From: Lineus longissimus
Taxonomy: Eukaryota; Nemertea; Pilidiophora; Heteronemertea; Lineidae
NCBI RefSeq assembly: GCF_910592395.1
Contig: NC_088317.1
Span: 14,882,001-14,946,000, forward strand
Direction: 5' to 3'
Length of the DNA stretch: 64,000 bases
In this document: one piece after another, positions 1-12,700 of the stretch
How positions within the stretch are numbered: position 1 is the first letter of the stretch
Layout: each line of letters starts with the position of its first letter
The notes under the pieces: generated by a model
Seen by the model: only the letters and a program-made list of their open reading frames with translations
What the model was told of the DNA's origin: nothing
The model's database searches: none
Made by a program: the position numbers and the translations under genes

Positions 1-129
1 ACACGTAAGACATTTTGAACAGGCGCCCTTCAACTGGCTTGGCGTCTGCACAGTTTGTATGTTCCATACTTACACAATTCAGAGCTGCATTCAGCTCCAA
101 AGTCGAAAATCCAGATATGATTATCGTCA

Positions 130-199
130 GATTCTTGGTTAAGATCTTATTCGTTAGAGGATTGTTGAAGATTCTTGATCGAGATCTTAACTAAGAATC
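130..199. repeat. Imperfect hairpin, 18-bp arms
   Basis: The segments at 130-147 and 182-199 are reverse complements with one mismatch (gattcttggttaagatct against agatcttaactaagaatc), separated by 34 bases. Part of the arm (gatcttaa) recurs beside the TTAA element at 1017. No target duplication is visible, so this may be the relic of a small foldback element. Nothing else is recognisable in 1-220. Confidence 0.6.
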
Positions 200-280
200 G
201 CCCAGGTTTTACGAATGACCTTCATCCCACGTACTAAATGTCTTTTCATATTCCATGCATCCCCAATGGTGCACTTGCAC

Positions 281-893
281 GGCTTATTATGAACCGCGAG
301 ATGAGAAATCGCGAAATCGCGAGATGAGTAATCATTTTTTATCTGCCACATGATTTTCTACTCCCCTGGACAATGACAATCACCATTTCTGATGCTGCTG
401 TCCACTTCTCAATTCAATGATAGTAGGGCCGAAGACAATACAAAGGCTGCATGCAACTGCATGTTCATCTTGACCACAAAGGTTTTTGAAACTTATCAAG
501 AAATACTGAGAATATAATACCACGAGGCTCAGGGTGCTGCATGTATCGAGATTATTTTCCCGTTACGCCTGGCGGCACAAGTCACCATTCACATGATTGA
601 CCGATAACACAGGGCATGCACTTGGTGAACGTCTGGTCATCCCTAAAAATAGCGCGGGATAGTCTGACCATCGAAACTAGGCTATGAATTAGGTTAAAGT
701 CCACACATCGCACAGCGGAGTCTATTTCAATGGGCCAATCAAAACAAAGATAGCTCCCTACTGCAGCCTCGGTCTCATGAATGTTCGCCTTTTCAGGTTC
801 CATATTTGCAATATATCCTGTGGCGCATGGTACTCTCACCGAGGTTGGCATCTCGCGATTTCGCATTCCGCATCTCGCGGTTTATAATAAGCC
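281..893. mobile_element. Non-autonomous DNA transposon, 9-bp TSD (MULE-like MITE), copy 1
   Basis: The element is 613 bp. It starts ggcttattatgaaccgcgag and ends in the reverse complement, giving imperfect terminal inverted repeats of about 45 bp rich in the motif cgcgagatg/aaatcgcg. It is flanked by cacttgcac (272-280) and cacttgcgc (894-902), a 9-bp target duplication with one mismatch. A 9-bp duplication with long terminal repeats is typical of Mutator-like elements, so the superfamily is inferred. A full relative sits at 15592-16190. A minus-strand reading frame (866-582) is shared with that copy but has no recognisable domain, and the element probably encodes nothing. Confidence 0.85.
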
Positions 894-1020
894 CACTTGC
901 GCTACACTGATTTCATCTCACGTACTAAATTCTATGCGTGTACTATACACCCCCAATGGTGTAAAACTCTTATAACGAATGTACATGCTCATGTGTACGA
1001 GAAGCTGAATAAGATCTTAA

Positions 1021-1249
1021 GGGTTGACCATATAAAGGTACCACCATTTTGGCTAGAACTTGAAATCTAAAAGCAATTGAATCTCTTTCAAAACAAAGTG
1101 AATGGCAATTTCAAGGGTGGGAGTCTATTCTTTGTTTTCCAGAGGACACCCTCCCAAGTTTTTAATCGGCATTCACCTCATTATGAAGGAGTTATAATTG
1201 CTTTAGGATTTTAGGTTGTAGCCAAAATGGTGGTACCTATTATCAACCC
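1021..1249. mobile_element. Foldback MITE with TTAA target duplication (piggyBac-type)
   Basis: The element is 229 bp. It begins gggttgacca and ends tatcaaccc, and almost its whole length folds into two ~105-bp inverted arms sharing ggtaccaccattttggct. TTAA flanks it exactly at 1017-1020 and 1250-1253. TTAA duplication is the hallmark of piggyBac-type integration, so the superfamily is inferred from the target site alone. A diverged relative, itself interrupted by another transposon, is at 23023-23698. Confidence 0.8.
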
Positions 1250-1405
1250 TTAACAAAGAATATTTCAAGAATCTTATCCGACCTGCATGGGTTCATCCCA
1301 CGTACTAAATGTCTATCCATTTTCAATGCATCCCCAATGGTGCCCTGCACTCATTTCATCCCACGTATTAAAGGCTATGCATGTTTTATACACCCCCAAT
1401 GGTGT

Positions 1406-2211
1406 ACCGCCTGATATCGCGTGCAATAAGCTGTCAAGTGGTATGTAATTCACATTCGGATAAATCTATCAAGGCAACTTATTTGTCAATCATTGGTAGA
1501 TGAAGCATTTCTCCTTGGGCAATAGATGATGTGTGAAACACTGTACACACGTTTCTCAATAGTATAGGCTGGTTTGGCACAAGCATTACGTTACAAACGA
1601 CGAACTACGAAGTCTAACTGCATTTTATCGACTATTTTGTTTGAACATTTCCCCGATTTCGCCTATAGTTTAAAAGATTATTTATACGAGTGTGGCGTAA
1701 ATGAATTAGCAGAAAGGACTTGATGATACCACAGACATTTTGTACACCTTAATATATCGTTCGACGTAGAGATTGCAAAACCTACCAATTTATCGAATTG
1801 ATTCGTTGTAGAAAGTTTGGAGACATTTGGGGCCATTTCTCATTGACGGAATCAATGGAAATCAATGAAATCAAGAAAATCAAGAAAATCCTAAAAATCC
1901 GAAAACCAGTTTTTGTTTTGTTTACCCAATACGGTGCCTTTGGAGCAAGACGAAGCATTGAAATATCTTCTTAGTGCCGATTTCTTTCAGAATAAAGGAG
2001 TGACGAATGGTTGTGCTTTCCGATTTGTAACTATGATCTATCGCTGTTTGTCTCAATCTCTTCATTGTAATGCAGTTGCTTTACACCTCACATTAACGAG
2101 AATAAACCCGTGAGCGCCAAGGGAGATATGAACACGCTCAAGCTGTTTGAAGTAAATAATTACTTGCCATTGCTGTAACACGTAAATGATGTAAACACGA
2201 TAAAGTGTTGG
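1406..2211. other. Unassigned sequence
   Basis: No convincing gene is seen. A low-complexity run of aatcaa/aatcaag repeats lies near 1850-1895. A short frame at 1913-2113 has no family resemblance. Confidence 0.4.
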
Positions 2212-2592
2212 TTGGCTTCAAGAAACATAAGAGGTCACTACGCACCGTTAATTGAGTGGCGAATCCACAAATTTTGGATAGGGAGGGGCGTAAAGACCGA
2301 ACGACAAGAAATGGTAATCACCGTGTGTAAATTATTCGAGACTTGCAGAAGGAGTGGTAATGAAAAAGTAAAAATGTCTGTAAATTTAACAATAACGGGA
2401 CAATCAAATGCCAGAAACGTACTAGAAGTGAACAATTTTGTAAATTTTGTAAATGAGGAAAGGACTACAGAGGAGTATGGACAGATGTCGGAAATGATAC
2501 GTGATTTATTAATAAAAAGAGATAGTGAAGATTACCATTTCCTTAACAGAATAGAGATAAATGACTTGTTAATATACCTGTGTGTTCACTAA
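2212..2592 (+). CDS. Unidentified ORF, possible terminal exon or transposon ORF
   Basis: An open frame of 126 codons ends at 2592. Its first ATG is internal, near 2310; the frame before it opens without ATG, so an upstream exon would be needed for the full length. The predicted peptide is polar and charged, with a C-terminal stretch rich in E, I, D, N and L, and it looks more protein-like than neighbouring random frames. I recognise no domain. An AATAAA motif follows at 2678-2683, 86 bases after the stop, which would suit a 3' end. It could equally be a remnant of a mobile element or chance. Confidence 0.25.
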   Translation: MASRNIRGHYAPLIEWRIHKFWIGRGVKTERQEMVITVCKLFETCRRSGNEKVKMSVNLTITGQSNARNVLEVNNFVNFVNEERTTEEYGQMSEMIRDLLIKRDSEDYHFLNRIEINDLLIYLCVH

Positions 2593-2677
2593 TAGTGAAC
2601 TTTATATATATATTTTTATTTTTTTTTCTCAAGCACCTTTGTAAATAGTTGCACCAACTGTACACTGTACGATCAGA

Positions 2678-2683
2678 AATAAA
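2678..2683 (+). terminator. Possible poly(A) signal AATAAA
   Basis: A canonical AATAAA follows the unidentified ORF that ends at 2592. On its own the hexamer is weak evidence in AT-rich DNA. Confidence 0.25.
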
Positions 2684-5385
2684 TGAATAAGAAAATAAGT
2701 GTTAAAGCATTGTTTTATCGCACAGCGCTGGTACAAGCGATTTAATCCACAGTCAATCATTTTTTATCGCTCATGCAAACGTTACATTATGATTGTATAT
2801 TGTACTGCCAAACAATCTCGGATAAGACGGATTTCGAATTTGAGACTTACGATACATTGCATAGTGTGTGTCTTTCAAAACCCTTGAGCGCGCTAATGAA
2901 TAATGCCAAGACACATGCGGCGGAGTTCAATTTTTTTGAGGCAGTCTGAAAAATGCTTTGATTACACACTTAGACAAATTGGGCATCTCATTCAATACGT
3001 AATCTGGCGATTACTCTTTCGATTACGTTAAGAGTTGAATTCATCAACTTGGGGAAAAAATGCATGTATCAATCATGTCGCGTCTAGCCATGTCTATAGC
3101 ATGCGTTTTTCGCCTTCAGAGCGTGCCAAATTATTCCCGACTGGTCCGGAAAGGTTACGAACTGCATGTGCAGAGTCATGAGAATCAGAGGCTCCACATT
3201 AGGACCCTGGGAATTTCATCAGGATTAATGGAGGGCTATTTATCTCAACAAGTAGACACTATAATTGTCATGGTACTTACAACGTACAGTGTAATTCGGA
3301 TGGACAGCAGTGCACTTGCCAGTAAAAATGCATGTCGTTGCTGATATTTCATACTTATGTCGCGCTTTTGCCGTTTCCAAAGTAAAGACCCGGTTTAGAA
3401 GTTTGAAATGTCCTGGGATAGAAAGTCCGGCGAACGAAGGCATTCTAGTCTGTGAGCCATTTCATATCTGCGGATTTTGCAAAACACCTCAACCCAATTT
3501 AACTTCAATAAAGAATAATTCCGTAATGCATTGTTGCAACTCTGTGACTAATATTGGTCATATCAAGATGTTGAGAATTAAGTCAGCTTTCCCTCTCTGC
3601 CCTCATATCAAAACAAGTCTGACTTAGGTTGTATTAGCTGGAACTCCTTGAAAAACCTGAAAAAATGTCTTAATCTGCAAAATTGAAAATCGTGCAAATA
3701 AAATTGTTTCTTCGAAATCTTTGCGAATTGCAACCAAGTGGCGCGCAATCTTGGCGGTTTGCAATATATATCAACCCAAAACATTCAAAAGCCGAATAGT
3801 TCGCCTGCCATCGTCATCGTCATACGGTATAGCCTCGCTCTCAATAAAATATTCATAGCCCCTCTGACACGTGAATTCAATTCTTTTATTCCTTGCACTA
3901 CTGTTGCACTGTTATTAGACTGGGTATGTCGGCCATCGTTAGAGAATTCGATCGGTTGCTTGCGCATTGACAAAGTGACAAGCATGCCTCTTACTCAATA
4001 TGCGGAAATATAATGATATATACAGTGTTGCAATACAACAGAGCTACATGTACATACGGAAACAGTCTTTGAGATAAAGACTGAAATAGAACATTAATAA
4101 TTTCGAGATGAAAATAGTTCCAATAATGCATTATTATTGAAATTGGAACCCATGTAGATGCACGTTTAAGGTAAAATTCATCCTTTGTGCAGGTATTGGT
4201 ATTTCACTATTTGCTTTTAAAAATTGGCTATTTCGACGATACCGTAACAATCAGAATTTATGCGATTTTAGGGATTAAACTGAGGATATGGAGGTCAGTT
4301 AAGGTTTAGAGATTAGGATTGAGGTTATGGTTATGGTAAGGAAGGTTCTACAGTGAAAATGTCGTAAAAAAACTGTCACATCACACAGTCTTGAAAGAAA
4401 TACAGTCGCGTTGACGGCCGTCGCAGTGTCACTGATAGGGAGTTTGCGCAATCCCCTGAAACGCCATCGTGAAGGCCTAGCCCATTGTTTGACCTCCGGA
4501 TAACTATGTCGAACAATAGGATAGGCGTTCGCGTTGACGCTTCGGGGGACTTGCGAAAACACCCTAATAAAGATTGTCATCTACTACACGAAATGTCGAT
4601 CAAATAACACTGAAGATGACAATCTTGGCATAATGCTAGATTATGCTCAATATCTATCAGATTGAGAGACAGTTCATAGATTGTCTTAGACCTCACGTCT
4701 TTCCCCCTCCTGATATAATTACGATAATGCGGTGATGTGATAATCGACCCGGATCATATCCATCTCGACTCCCTAGAGTTGTTTTCACCAATGCCGGTAA
4801 TCGATTTTATATGAAAACCATTATAGATAAATTAGCCATGGAAGTGTCGCGTTGGCCGGTGCGCAGCAAGACGGTCCCTTGGGCCTCGCCGCCTTCACGT
4901 TGTGTGCAACGATAAGAAAGGATTTTGCTTCTTTTGTACATTGGAATCGGGAAGGCTGAGTGAGAAATTATTCGTAATACAAGCCAATGTAAAAGCTGAA
5001 AAGTTGGATAGTCACTGGGAAACAACAGATTTTATTATGCGCTCTTATAAAATCTCTGAGGCCATGGTCTCTTTAAAACCATATACATTATTCGTCATCT
5101 ACAACATGGACGGACACCTTTTCCATGGGGACATTTTAGATTACTACACCGGCAAATAGTTCGACAGCCATTTTTTCGTTGTGGTGTTTTTAAACGGTAC
5201 ACACACAGCGGGCCCTAGGTCTGGTGACCTGCCACTGAAGTTCGGTCCGAGCTGATTCACTCCTCACTTCATAGGCAGTTTAGAATAAAAACTATCTGTT
5301 TCGTATGGTATATGGGTCTATAAAGTACGGACCTTTCCCGCGCTTGATCCTGAGCTTTAATCCTCGATGTTGCGTGCACTTTCGC
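2684..5385. other. Unassigned sequence
   Basis: Only short frames without domain resemblance are present. No inverted-repeat element with target duplication was found by eye. Confidence 0.4.
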
Positions 5386-5424
5386 ATCTCGTAATAACGA
5401 GAAAAGATCTCGTAATAACGAGAT
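5386..5424. repeat. Tandem pair of a perfect palindrome
   Basis: The palindrome ctcgtaataacgag occurs twice, at about 5388-5401 and 5409-5422, with a 21-base period and flanking atctcgtaataacgagat. Palindromic repeats of this kind often lie near the ends of DNA transposons, but I see no second terminus here. Confidence 0.7.
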
Positions 5425-7371
5425 AATATTTTATTTTTTATGGCACTAATCTGCTGCCGTAGCTTGAAAATTGCATTCCAGTATATTTTCGCAACTTTCG
5501 CCTGGACCATGCAGTCACATGTTATACATGGACTGTAAGTCAGATAGACAGACGACCCATGAGCCATTCTTTCGTGTCATCACTCACGACTCTGCCACGA
5601 TGAGTTGTCTCCCGCTCCACCGCCATGACAAATTAAAAGATGGTATATGAAGTCGATCACAGCCGTCGGAGTTATGATCAGCAGTCAGCGCCTTTGATAG
5701 AAGGGAAGCGGCCTTGTTTTGGACCGAGCTGTTCTTGGACGGTGAGCATCTTCATGGGAACTAGTGACATGGGCCTAATATATTCATTAAAAAATGTAAA
5801 ACAAATGTTCACAACTCCACAATCCAACCATTTCTTTCACGTAGATCACTCGAGACGAATAAGGAACGTTCGGCGGATAGATTTAGGAAGAGTGCCCGTT
5901 AGATTGGAACAATATTCCCCACTGATGACATTATTTAACTTTTAATAGTGACTACATGGAGAAGGGGCCAAATGCATATTCGTCCACACGCTCATTCGTT
6001 TATATCCTATTGACCCTCTCAACTTTCCTCAGTGGAATCACCTATGGAGGCACAGTGAGGGGGCCTTGCGTACATCAACAAGCTCTGAATTCTCTCCCGA
6101 AAACTTTCCCACTTAACTGTACCTTGAGGCGCAGCAAAGTGGTACCATCTACTTCTCAACCTCACATAATTACGTGCGATCTATGTGCGATCACATACAG
6201 TTTGCGGCCAAACCAAGATTCGTGTAAGGCTCATAGTTAGATACGTGAAATAATGATGGTTGAAATAATCAAAATAATAATAATGATTAAAATGTTCCGC
6301 ATTCGTACAGCACTCGTACTCTATTCATATTTGATTCCACTAACGAGCGTTTGCCATATCATGATCCTGCTGCCTCTAAGCGCTAGGACTCCGCGTTCAT
6401 CTCTGCTAGTTACTGTGTACGTAGCCAATCACTCCTGGGTGGAGAGATGCGAGTATGCCTAATGTGCCTTGTTCAAGGACACAATGACTAAACAGCGGTT
6501 ATCCCATCCTATGTAACTTTGGACACCACCTTTCTGCTAGCCATTAATGCGGACCCCCCCCCCCTCCCATTCCTATAATTCTAACCTTACATCCATATCT
6601 ATTTAAAGATCGCTAGATCAAATAATGACAAGGGATCGACCCCCTGTCCGAAAATGACCACACCCTGGATAATAACCATCATCACTGTTTTGTGTTCGGT
6701 AATAACACACTAAATACATCAATGGACAATTTACAATAACATGCGCAGCTTAACAAGTCCTATTATCTGTTTTTGACTCGTCATTATCTCTCTTCTTTTA
6801 CAAATTTGTTTATCCTAAGTTGAATTATTTCGATTTTGACTTCTCGTAAGATGACATGTCTGATGACGATCTGTCAAAAAGATAAAAATTCAAGAACATT
6901 ATTGTCGTTTTTCAATTGCTACTTTTTTATGTGAATATCTTTGAAGTTTTATATCAAGCCTGATTCAAATATTTCTTTTGATGTTGAATCCGGAATAACG
7001 TGCTATATTTTGTTATGGTTATGGCTCGATAGTTTGTTTTAGAATAAAAGCACCGATGTTACAGAATTTTTGACCAACTGCTTGTCTTTCTCGCATTTTA
7101 ACATACCTCATTGCCATGTTGCATTGTTCTACGCGTATTGTATACAGTGCCTCGTTTTCGTGGTAGCGGCCTCGATTTTGTGATCAATATATGTACGCCG
7201 GACGCGAACGAGTTGCACGTGCTGTGCAGGGGTGGACGGAACGTTGCTACGGCGGGAGAGAGTTTTCAGTTCGTTTTGTGCCGTCATGACAACTCATTCA
7301 ATTGTAGGTGTGATAGAATTGAAAATAGTACCGCACTGTTTGGTCTGCACTAAAATCGAGACCGTCGGATG
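5425..7371. other. Unassigned sequence with a C11 run
   Basis: A run of 11 C lies at 6554-6564, and AT-rich aataat-type simple sequence lies near 6250-6290. No gene is recognised. Confidence 0.4.
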
Positions 7372-7592
7372 CACGGTAGGTCAAGGTATTGGTTTACCTT
7401 TGTACCACAATAGAAACAAGGCCCTCCCATTACATTGTTGGAGGGGTGCAATCGGCTAGTAATAATAAATTCGAGCCTAAAGCCCCTCAAAATGAACTAA
7501 TCTGTTGTCCGTTTCTTTTGTGTCGTCATTTCCTCTCCCGGTAAGCACGTATGTTTCTTTGGCAAACCAATTGCTTTCCTCACCGTGGGACT
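7372..7592 (+). repeat. Dispersed repeat, copy A (partner inverted at 58345-58563)
   Basis: About 205-220 bp match the reverse complement of 58345-58563 along the whole length. The best blocks are tattggtttaccttt, a shared 28-base block containing tttgtgtcgtcatttcctct, and cccctcaaaatgaact. No terminal inverted repeats or tRNA-like promoter are seen in this copy, so the class is unknown: old interspersed repeat or duplicated non-coding element. Confidence 0.75.
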
Positions 7593-8236
7593 GGGATGGA
7601 GGTCGAATTCCAACCGAAATCGTCGACCAAAGTTGACATTTCCATTATTGCGCAGCATAAACAAATTGATAGTCAGAAGTTGGCGCGCTTAACACTCACA
7701 GGGAAGCAGATGTTTTGATTTTGTTCATTGTTTGCCATGTTTGTAGTGTTTACACGACTTCTTTGAAATGTCTTCCGATGATGAAATATCATTGAAGAGA
7801 AGTACTTGAGGGCCCATAAGTTACTTTTTAATGAGCACAAGAGAGTCGCTTACCAAATAGTTTTAATTATCGCCCTCTACTCGAAAGTACAAATCCATAA
7901 TTTTTGCTACTTGTCTTTACGAGTGATCTGAAGACAAAATCAAGAATGAAGTCGTTGGAACTTATAAAGCCAACGCTGGTTCGCAAAATAGCAGATTCGA
8001 TGTTGTAAACTTCAAATTGTCCTCTCTTTAATCAGTTAGTCAGGTTAATCTGTTGAAGCCTTTTGCATTGAAGATACCATAATTTTTTTTTAAATCTGGA
8101 CTTTTCACATCTTGGCCCATTTTACTCGAAATATCGCCGATGAAGATCTATTTTACTTTCTATTTCTGAGCAGCCCAGACTGAGTAGAAAAGTTTCAAAT
8201 CTTAGTAAATCCCAGCCAAGATATAGTTCAAGGAGC

Positions 8237-8340
8237 CCGATTTGCGTCTAATAGAAAACGCATTAAAAGCAAAGCAAGTGGTGGTATCGCCGATTTGCGT
8301 CTGAATAGAAAACGCATTTAAAGCAAATGGCGGTGTCGCC
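8237..8340 (+). repeat. Tandem duplication of a ~52-bp unit
   Basis: Two adjacent units start ccgatttgcgtct (8237 and 8290) and share agaaaacgcatt and aagcaaa. They differ by a few substitutions and small indels. No gene context is present. Confidence 0.85.
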
Positions 8341-9554
8341 TCAGTTCATGTCTTTTAAGGTACATTTACATCATATACATATAATAATACACAACATTGA
8401 CTCATGTGTACTGTAGTTATATTCTATTCATAGAAGACCATCCTAAACATGAGTATTAAAGTTACTGTCTAGACTACAATTATTGCAACACCAAAGCGAA
8501 CGTAATTATATAGATTTCGTTCTGCACAAAGGTGACATTTGTTTGAGCAACAGAAGACTCTTATATTACATATTTCAAATGGCTTTCTCAATATAATTGC
8601 ACTTTGAGGTATGTTCCATAACGTCTTTCGATATTTATTCATATACATTGTACAAAACACAAACTTAAAACAGTCAACTTTGTGACACATGTCATCCCGT
8701 ACACTGATCCGATAACGGATATTTAGTGTGTCAATAAGAAATGGACACGGGTACTTTTATCGCTTTTTCAAATCAACGATTGTTGTTTGAATGTTGTTTC
8801 TTTAGTATCATCAACAGAGTAACGGCAGTGGGGGACACACGTGCTCTCTTCCCTCCATCCTTTCGAGCAAAATCTGCAGTCCTCTCTTTGTCAGGCTGCC
8901 AGTCCTAATCTGGGTGACGATCAGCCGGCTGTTACCCCGCAAGCATATGGCAAGGGCACACTTAAAACAAGGTTGCGAAATGCGCGAGAAATTTGGCAGG
9001 TATAGTGCGTTTCCTGAGTACGGCTGACACGAGAGTCACAAAGTGCAGAACCATGAAATTTGCTGATTCCTAACTGCGCTGCCCCAACGTTTCCCGCGAC
9101 TCAACAGACAGGAGGGCGTCACCAAGTACCCCATTCAGTAATATGAGGACAGTGTATTGAATTATTCAGAAGATGTAACGGCAAGCCTTATGGTTAGCCA
9201 TACGCCCTGGGCGCATGATTATCCCAGTATATTATTGAGTCCCGCTTTCGAGGACCGTACCAGTTTTAGTTGGGTCGCAACCGGGTGTTGGTTCTCACAG
9301 TTGCTGATTTCTGAAGTATGAAATTTTACTAGGCTCAGTAAGTTGCTACTAACTTTAAACTTACATATTTTTATGAATAAAATTAAGGAGAGAAAAAATA
9401 AATGTAGCTTTAAATTGTTTTTCTTTCATGTTTGCACACACGTTCCCTTCACATACTCTCAGTATGTGATAGTAAGGAGAACTGAACTGTATATGGGGTG
9501 TATGAATAGCAGCACCACGCATAGAAAGATCCTTAACCTTGTCTGCATTTTTTA

Positions 9555-9712
9555 CCAGGGCCTTCATTTGGTTATTCAAACAAATTTTATCACTAACGCT
9601 GGTGTTAACTTGACTTGGCGTTATCTCCTTCAAATAAGTCATCAGACTTTAAAGCCAAGTTAAGCTAACGCCAGCGTTAGTGATAAAACTTTTTTTGAAC
9701 AACTGGGCCCTG
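9555..9712. mobile_element. Foldback MITE (CAGGGCC termini)
   Basis: The ends cagggcc and ggccctg bound a 158-bp element whose arms pair along ~60 bases. The inner part is near-perfect (ttttatcactaacgctgg at 9584 onward against ccagcgttagtgataaaa). The loop is about 30 bases. I could not identify a clean target duplication, so the superfamily is not assigned. Confidence 0.7.
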
Positions 9713-12700
9713 GGTGATTACGTCGATAATGGGTTACTTATTTACTCTTTATGCTCTAGCTGAAGGAAAACATTATTTAAAATCCAATTCCGCCTCCAAA
9801 CTTAAATTAAGCTAAATTTTTGTTCCGTAGCCCATATTTATCTTCAAATATATCGCTGAGAAACCGACATTTTTGGAACGCGTTTTATCTTGTTCGCGTT
9901 TCCTAAAAGGAAGTACATAATACTATCATTTCGTTTTGCCTGTCTTTCCATGAAATGTGATTAGTAATAGGTGTTACATAAAGGAAGTCGAACTATTTGC
10001 TCTCGGAAATCCCCCTGGATGTCAGCATTTAGTATGATGATGCTCAGGCGCCCGCATCGGATATGTAGAGCTGTGATATCGACCGACCCAGCACGGACGG
10101 GACTGGCGCTATTAGAATGCAGACTGGAGCCTCTTGGCACTAATACACGACCGGCCATAAACGCCTATTCATCGCCGGCTATTGAGACTGTAGACGACTT
10201 TAGCCCTTAACAGACTGAACATGCAAACTAAATTTTTCCAACAACAAGTTCTCAAGATTTCATTTTTAAGCAGAGGACGTTGGTTAAGTGCGATAAGAAG
10301 CCTCTGGACATTGGAGAGAATATTTCGGGTCGAGTAGATTGAAGGCTTCGCTTGTTTTTTCATATGATCAAAGTGGGCCTGATGGGCCGACCTTTGAAAT
10401 GATTCAACATCAGTCCCTGTTTATTTTTCTATCCAAAATGTTAACATGGTTTCCCAAAACTCTTGTCAAAATGCTATCCACTTATAACCGAGTCACATAT
10501 CGCAGACTTGCTGAAACATCCGATGTTACTTTTTAGTATTCATAAAAATCACTTATAGTACCTGAATTCAGTTCAGTGATCCCATCAAAAACACTCACAC
10601 TAATTGTGTTTTGTGTGGCGAGTGGCGAGAGGCGATCGAAAGGATAACATGTCTGCTGAATTCCAAGTGAGACCAAAAAAGGAAAACGTGAAAAACCCGA
10701 CTTATTTCCTTGATTTGATTATGATAACAATGGGTTTCTTCGGCCTCGAAAGTAGCTTTACGACGATCAACTATTGTTGTAGGAACCCTGGGGCTACTTC
10801 ATGAGAAATGGATACGGCAATACAACAGAGATTGCATCATTTTCTACAATCGGGCACCATGTTACATAGATGACTGGCGCATGCGAAGAGCGGCCGTCGG
10901 TTACAAGCAAGCATGTATAGTCGGGTCATAAGTGATTTTTCCATATCGTGTAGGCATTAAACTACATGCAGTGTCGCGTAAATTTTTTTTTCTATTAATA
11001 AAATATCAGTCTAGCGTTTTGCATTAGGTCGCTGAGCTATCGGAAAATTATCTAAACTTGGCTTCTGCAAGTTATGTTTTTGTACACAATCTACATTATA
11101 TATGTACATGTAGTGAACATGCAACTTTTTTGGCAACATTGAACCTATTCCTTAGTTCCCGACAATTTTGGATCAAATCATAAAGTCACCATTGCTGGTA
11201 TTATATAGGCCTATCAGTAGTCTGAAAGCACAGTAGGCCTACACGAAGAAAACGTTTAAGAAAATTTATCATACAGAACGCTTGCGAAACGACAGCAAAT
11301 GATGTAGACATTGACTTACGAGCACGACTGTAGTTTCGATCTTACCATGTTTATACCAAGAATGACTTTGTCTACATTGTATTTCCTATTGCCGAATGAA
11401 TTATTAATAGGTACACTATATCCCTGTCAATAATCCATTCTCAAACAAGTGTGGGGAATTAGCAGGATGGGATATGATGCCGTCAAAATTTTGTCAAAGG
11501 TTAAATTCAAACAGAGAAACTTAAACATGAGTTTCACGATGCAATTTCTAGGAACGTTGTCAAGCTACTCTCTTGGCATGCGCACTCAGCCTAGTTGGAA
11601 GAATGCGTTTTTTAAACTTACATGTTTTCAATTTGGATTGTCCAAACTTCACTTGATTTTGCACATTGATAGCACTGTCCGAATTCTTTGCTCCATGCAA
11701 TTTTCAGCAAGTTCCATCATGCCGATCTTGCCGATTTTAGAACCCAACGCTACTGGAAATTGCTTGCAACAATGTGTTTTCCAGGCAGGAGGACAGCGCA
11801 TGCTCGACGTTTTGACACCACAATGCGTAGCGCTGTGTTGAAATCTAACGTCGTACACATAAAGGTCATGAAGGCGTGATGCGTTCCCAAAGTGCCTTCA
11901 TTGGTCCACAGCGATGTCTTAAAAGGATAAGAAGTCCGACTGATTTGTTTGTTTTGCATTCTGAATGACATCCAGCAGAACCGACAATACTTAGGCCTAT
12001 ACATTTCCTAAAGAAATTACACTTTGGCCTGCATATACAAGAAAAAACGTCGTCGGTGAACTTACGAGTATACACGCAATATAATTTTGTACACATTTAG
12101 ATACTGATATTGTCTATATGCTCAGATTCAACTGTCTACGTTTTAAAAAACTTTTTGTGGTGAGAAACATTATATAATAATGGAGACCGAAAAGTGCCAG
12201 ATTAGAGAGAGGGGATTTTCTCGCGTTATTACTGTTTGTTTTGATAATTTGTGCCCATACTTCGGCATGTGTGGGGAATGGAAAAGAAGATACATGTACA
12301 TGTATGCATATTTGATACAGCATGAAAACCCTACACGACCAGTGCTTTAATATTTTGGTCATCAAGCATGCTACAAAATGAACGTTTTGCCAACATGTGA
12401 TCTCAACGTCCGCTGTCACAAGTCGCCATATTTGCTAATAGCGAATTTCCGTTCGATGATGCCATACGACCAAATACAGGACAAACAGTCTACATGCATC
12501 CCTTAGACAAGCACCATCGATTACAAATGTAATAACATATGCATCTTCATTATCCGTTTTACATCATTATCGACGATTATTGATACGCTTCATCTCAATT
12601 ACATTTTTGTTAATAATGAAGAACGGGCATATGCGTTTTATCCATGTGTATCAGATAGTGTTATTTCACCCTTTCATCTATTATGTGACTGCATGGTTTT

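Larger units (their letters stand above)
221..1405 (+). repeat. Duplicated two-part repeat (A-B ... A-B) interrupted by transposons
   Basis: Unit A begins ttcatcccacgtactaaatg and ends atccccaatggtgc. Unit B begins ttcatcycacgtaytaaa and ends acacccccaatggtgta. A lies at 221-280 and B at about 903-963; a second A lies at 1292-1350 and a second B at 1351-1405. A and B are themselves related (same start and same ccccaatggtg end), so the locus is an old tandem duplication. In the first pair a 613-bp element separates A from B. In the second pair A and B abut, which serves as a related empty site. Confidence 0.8.

Noticed and set aside
582-866. Minus-strand frame shared by both 9-bp-TSD elements (also 15951-16163)
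   Set aside because: The similarity simply reflects that the two DNA copies are homologous; no domain and different ends of the frame.
11449-11841. 130-codon plus-strand frame
   Set aside because: Starts at GTG, has no domain pattern and low coding character.
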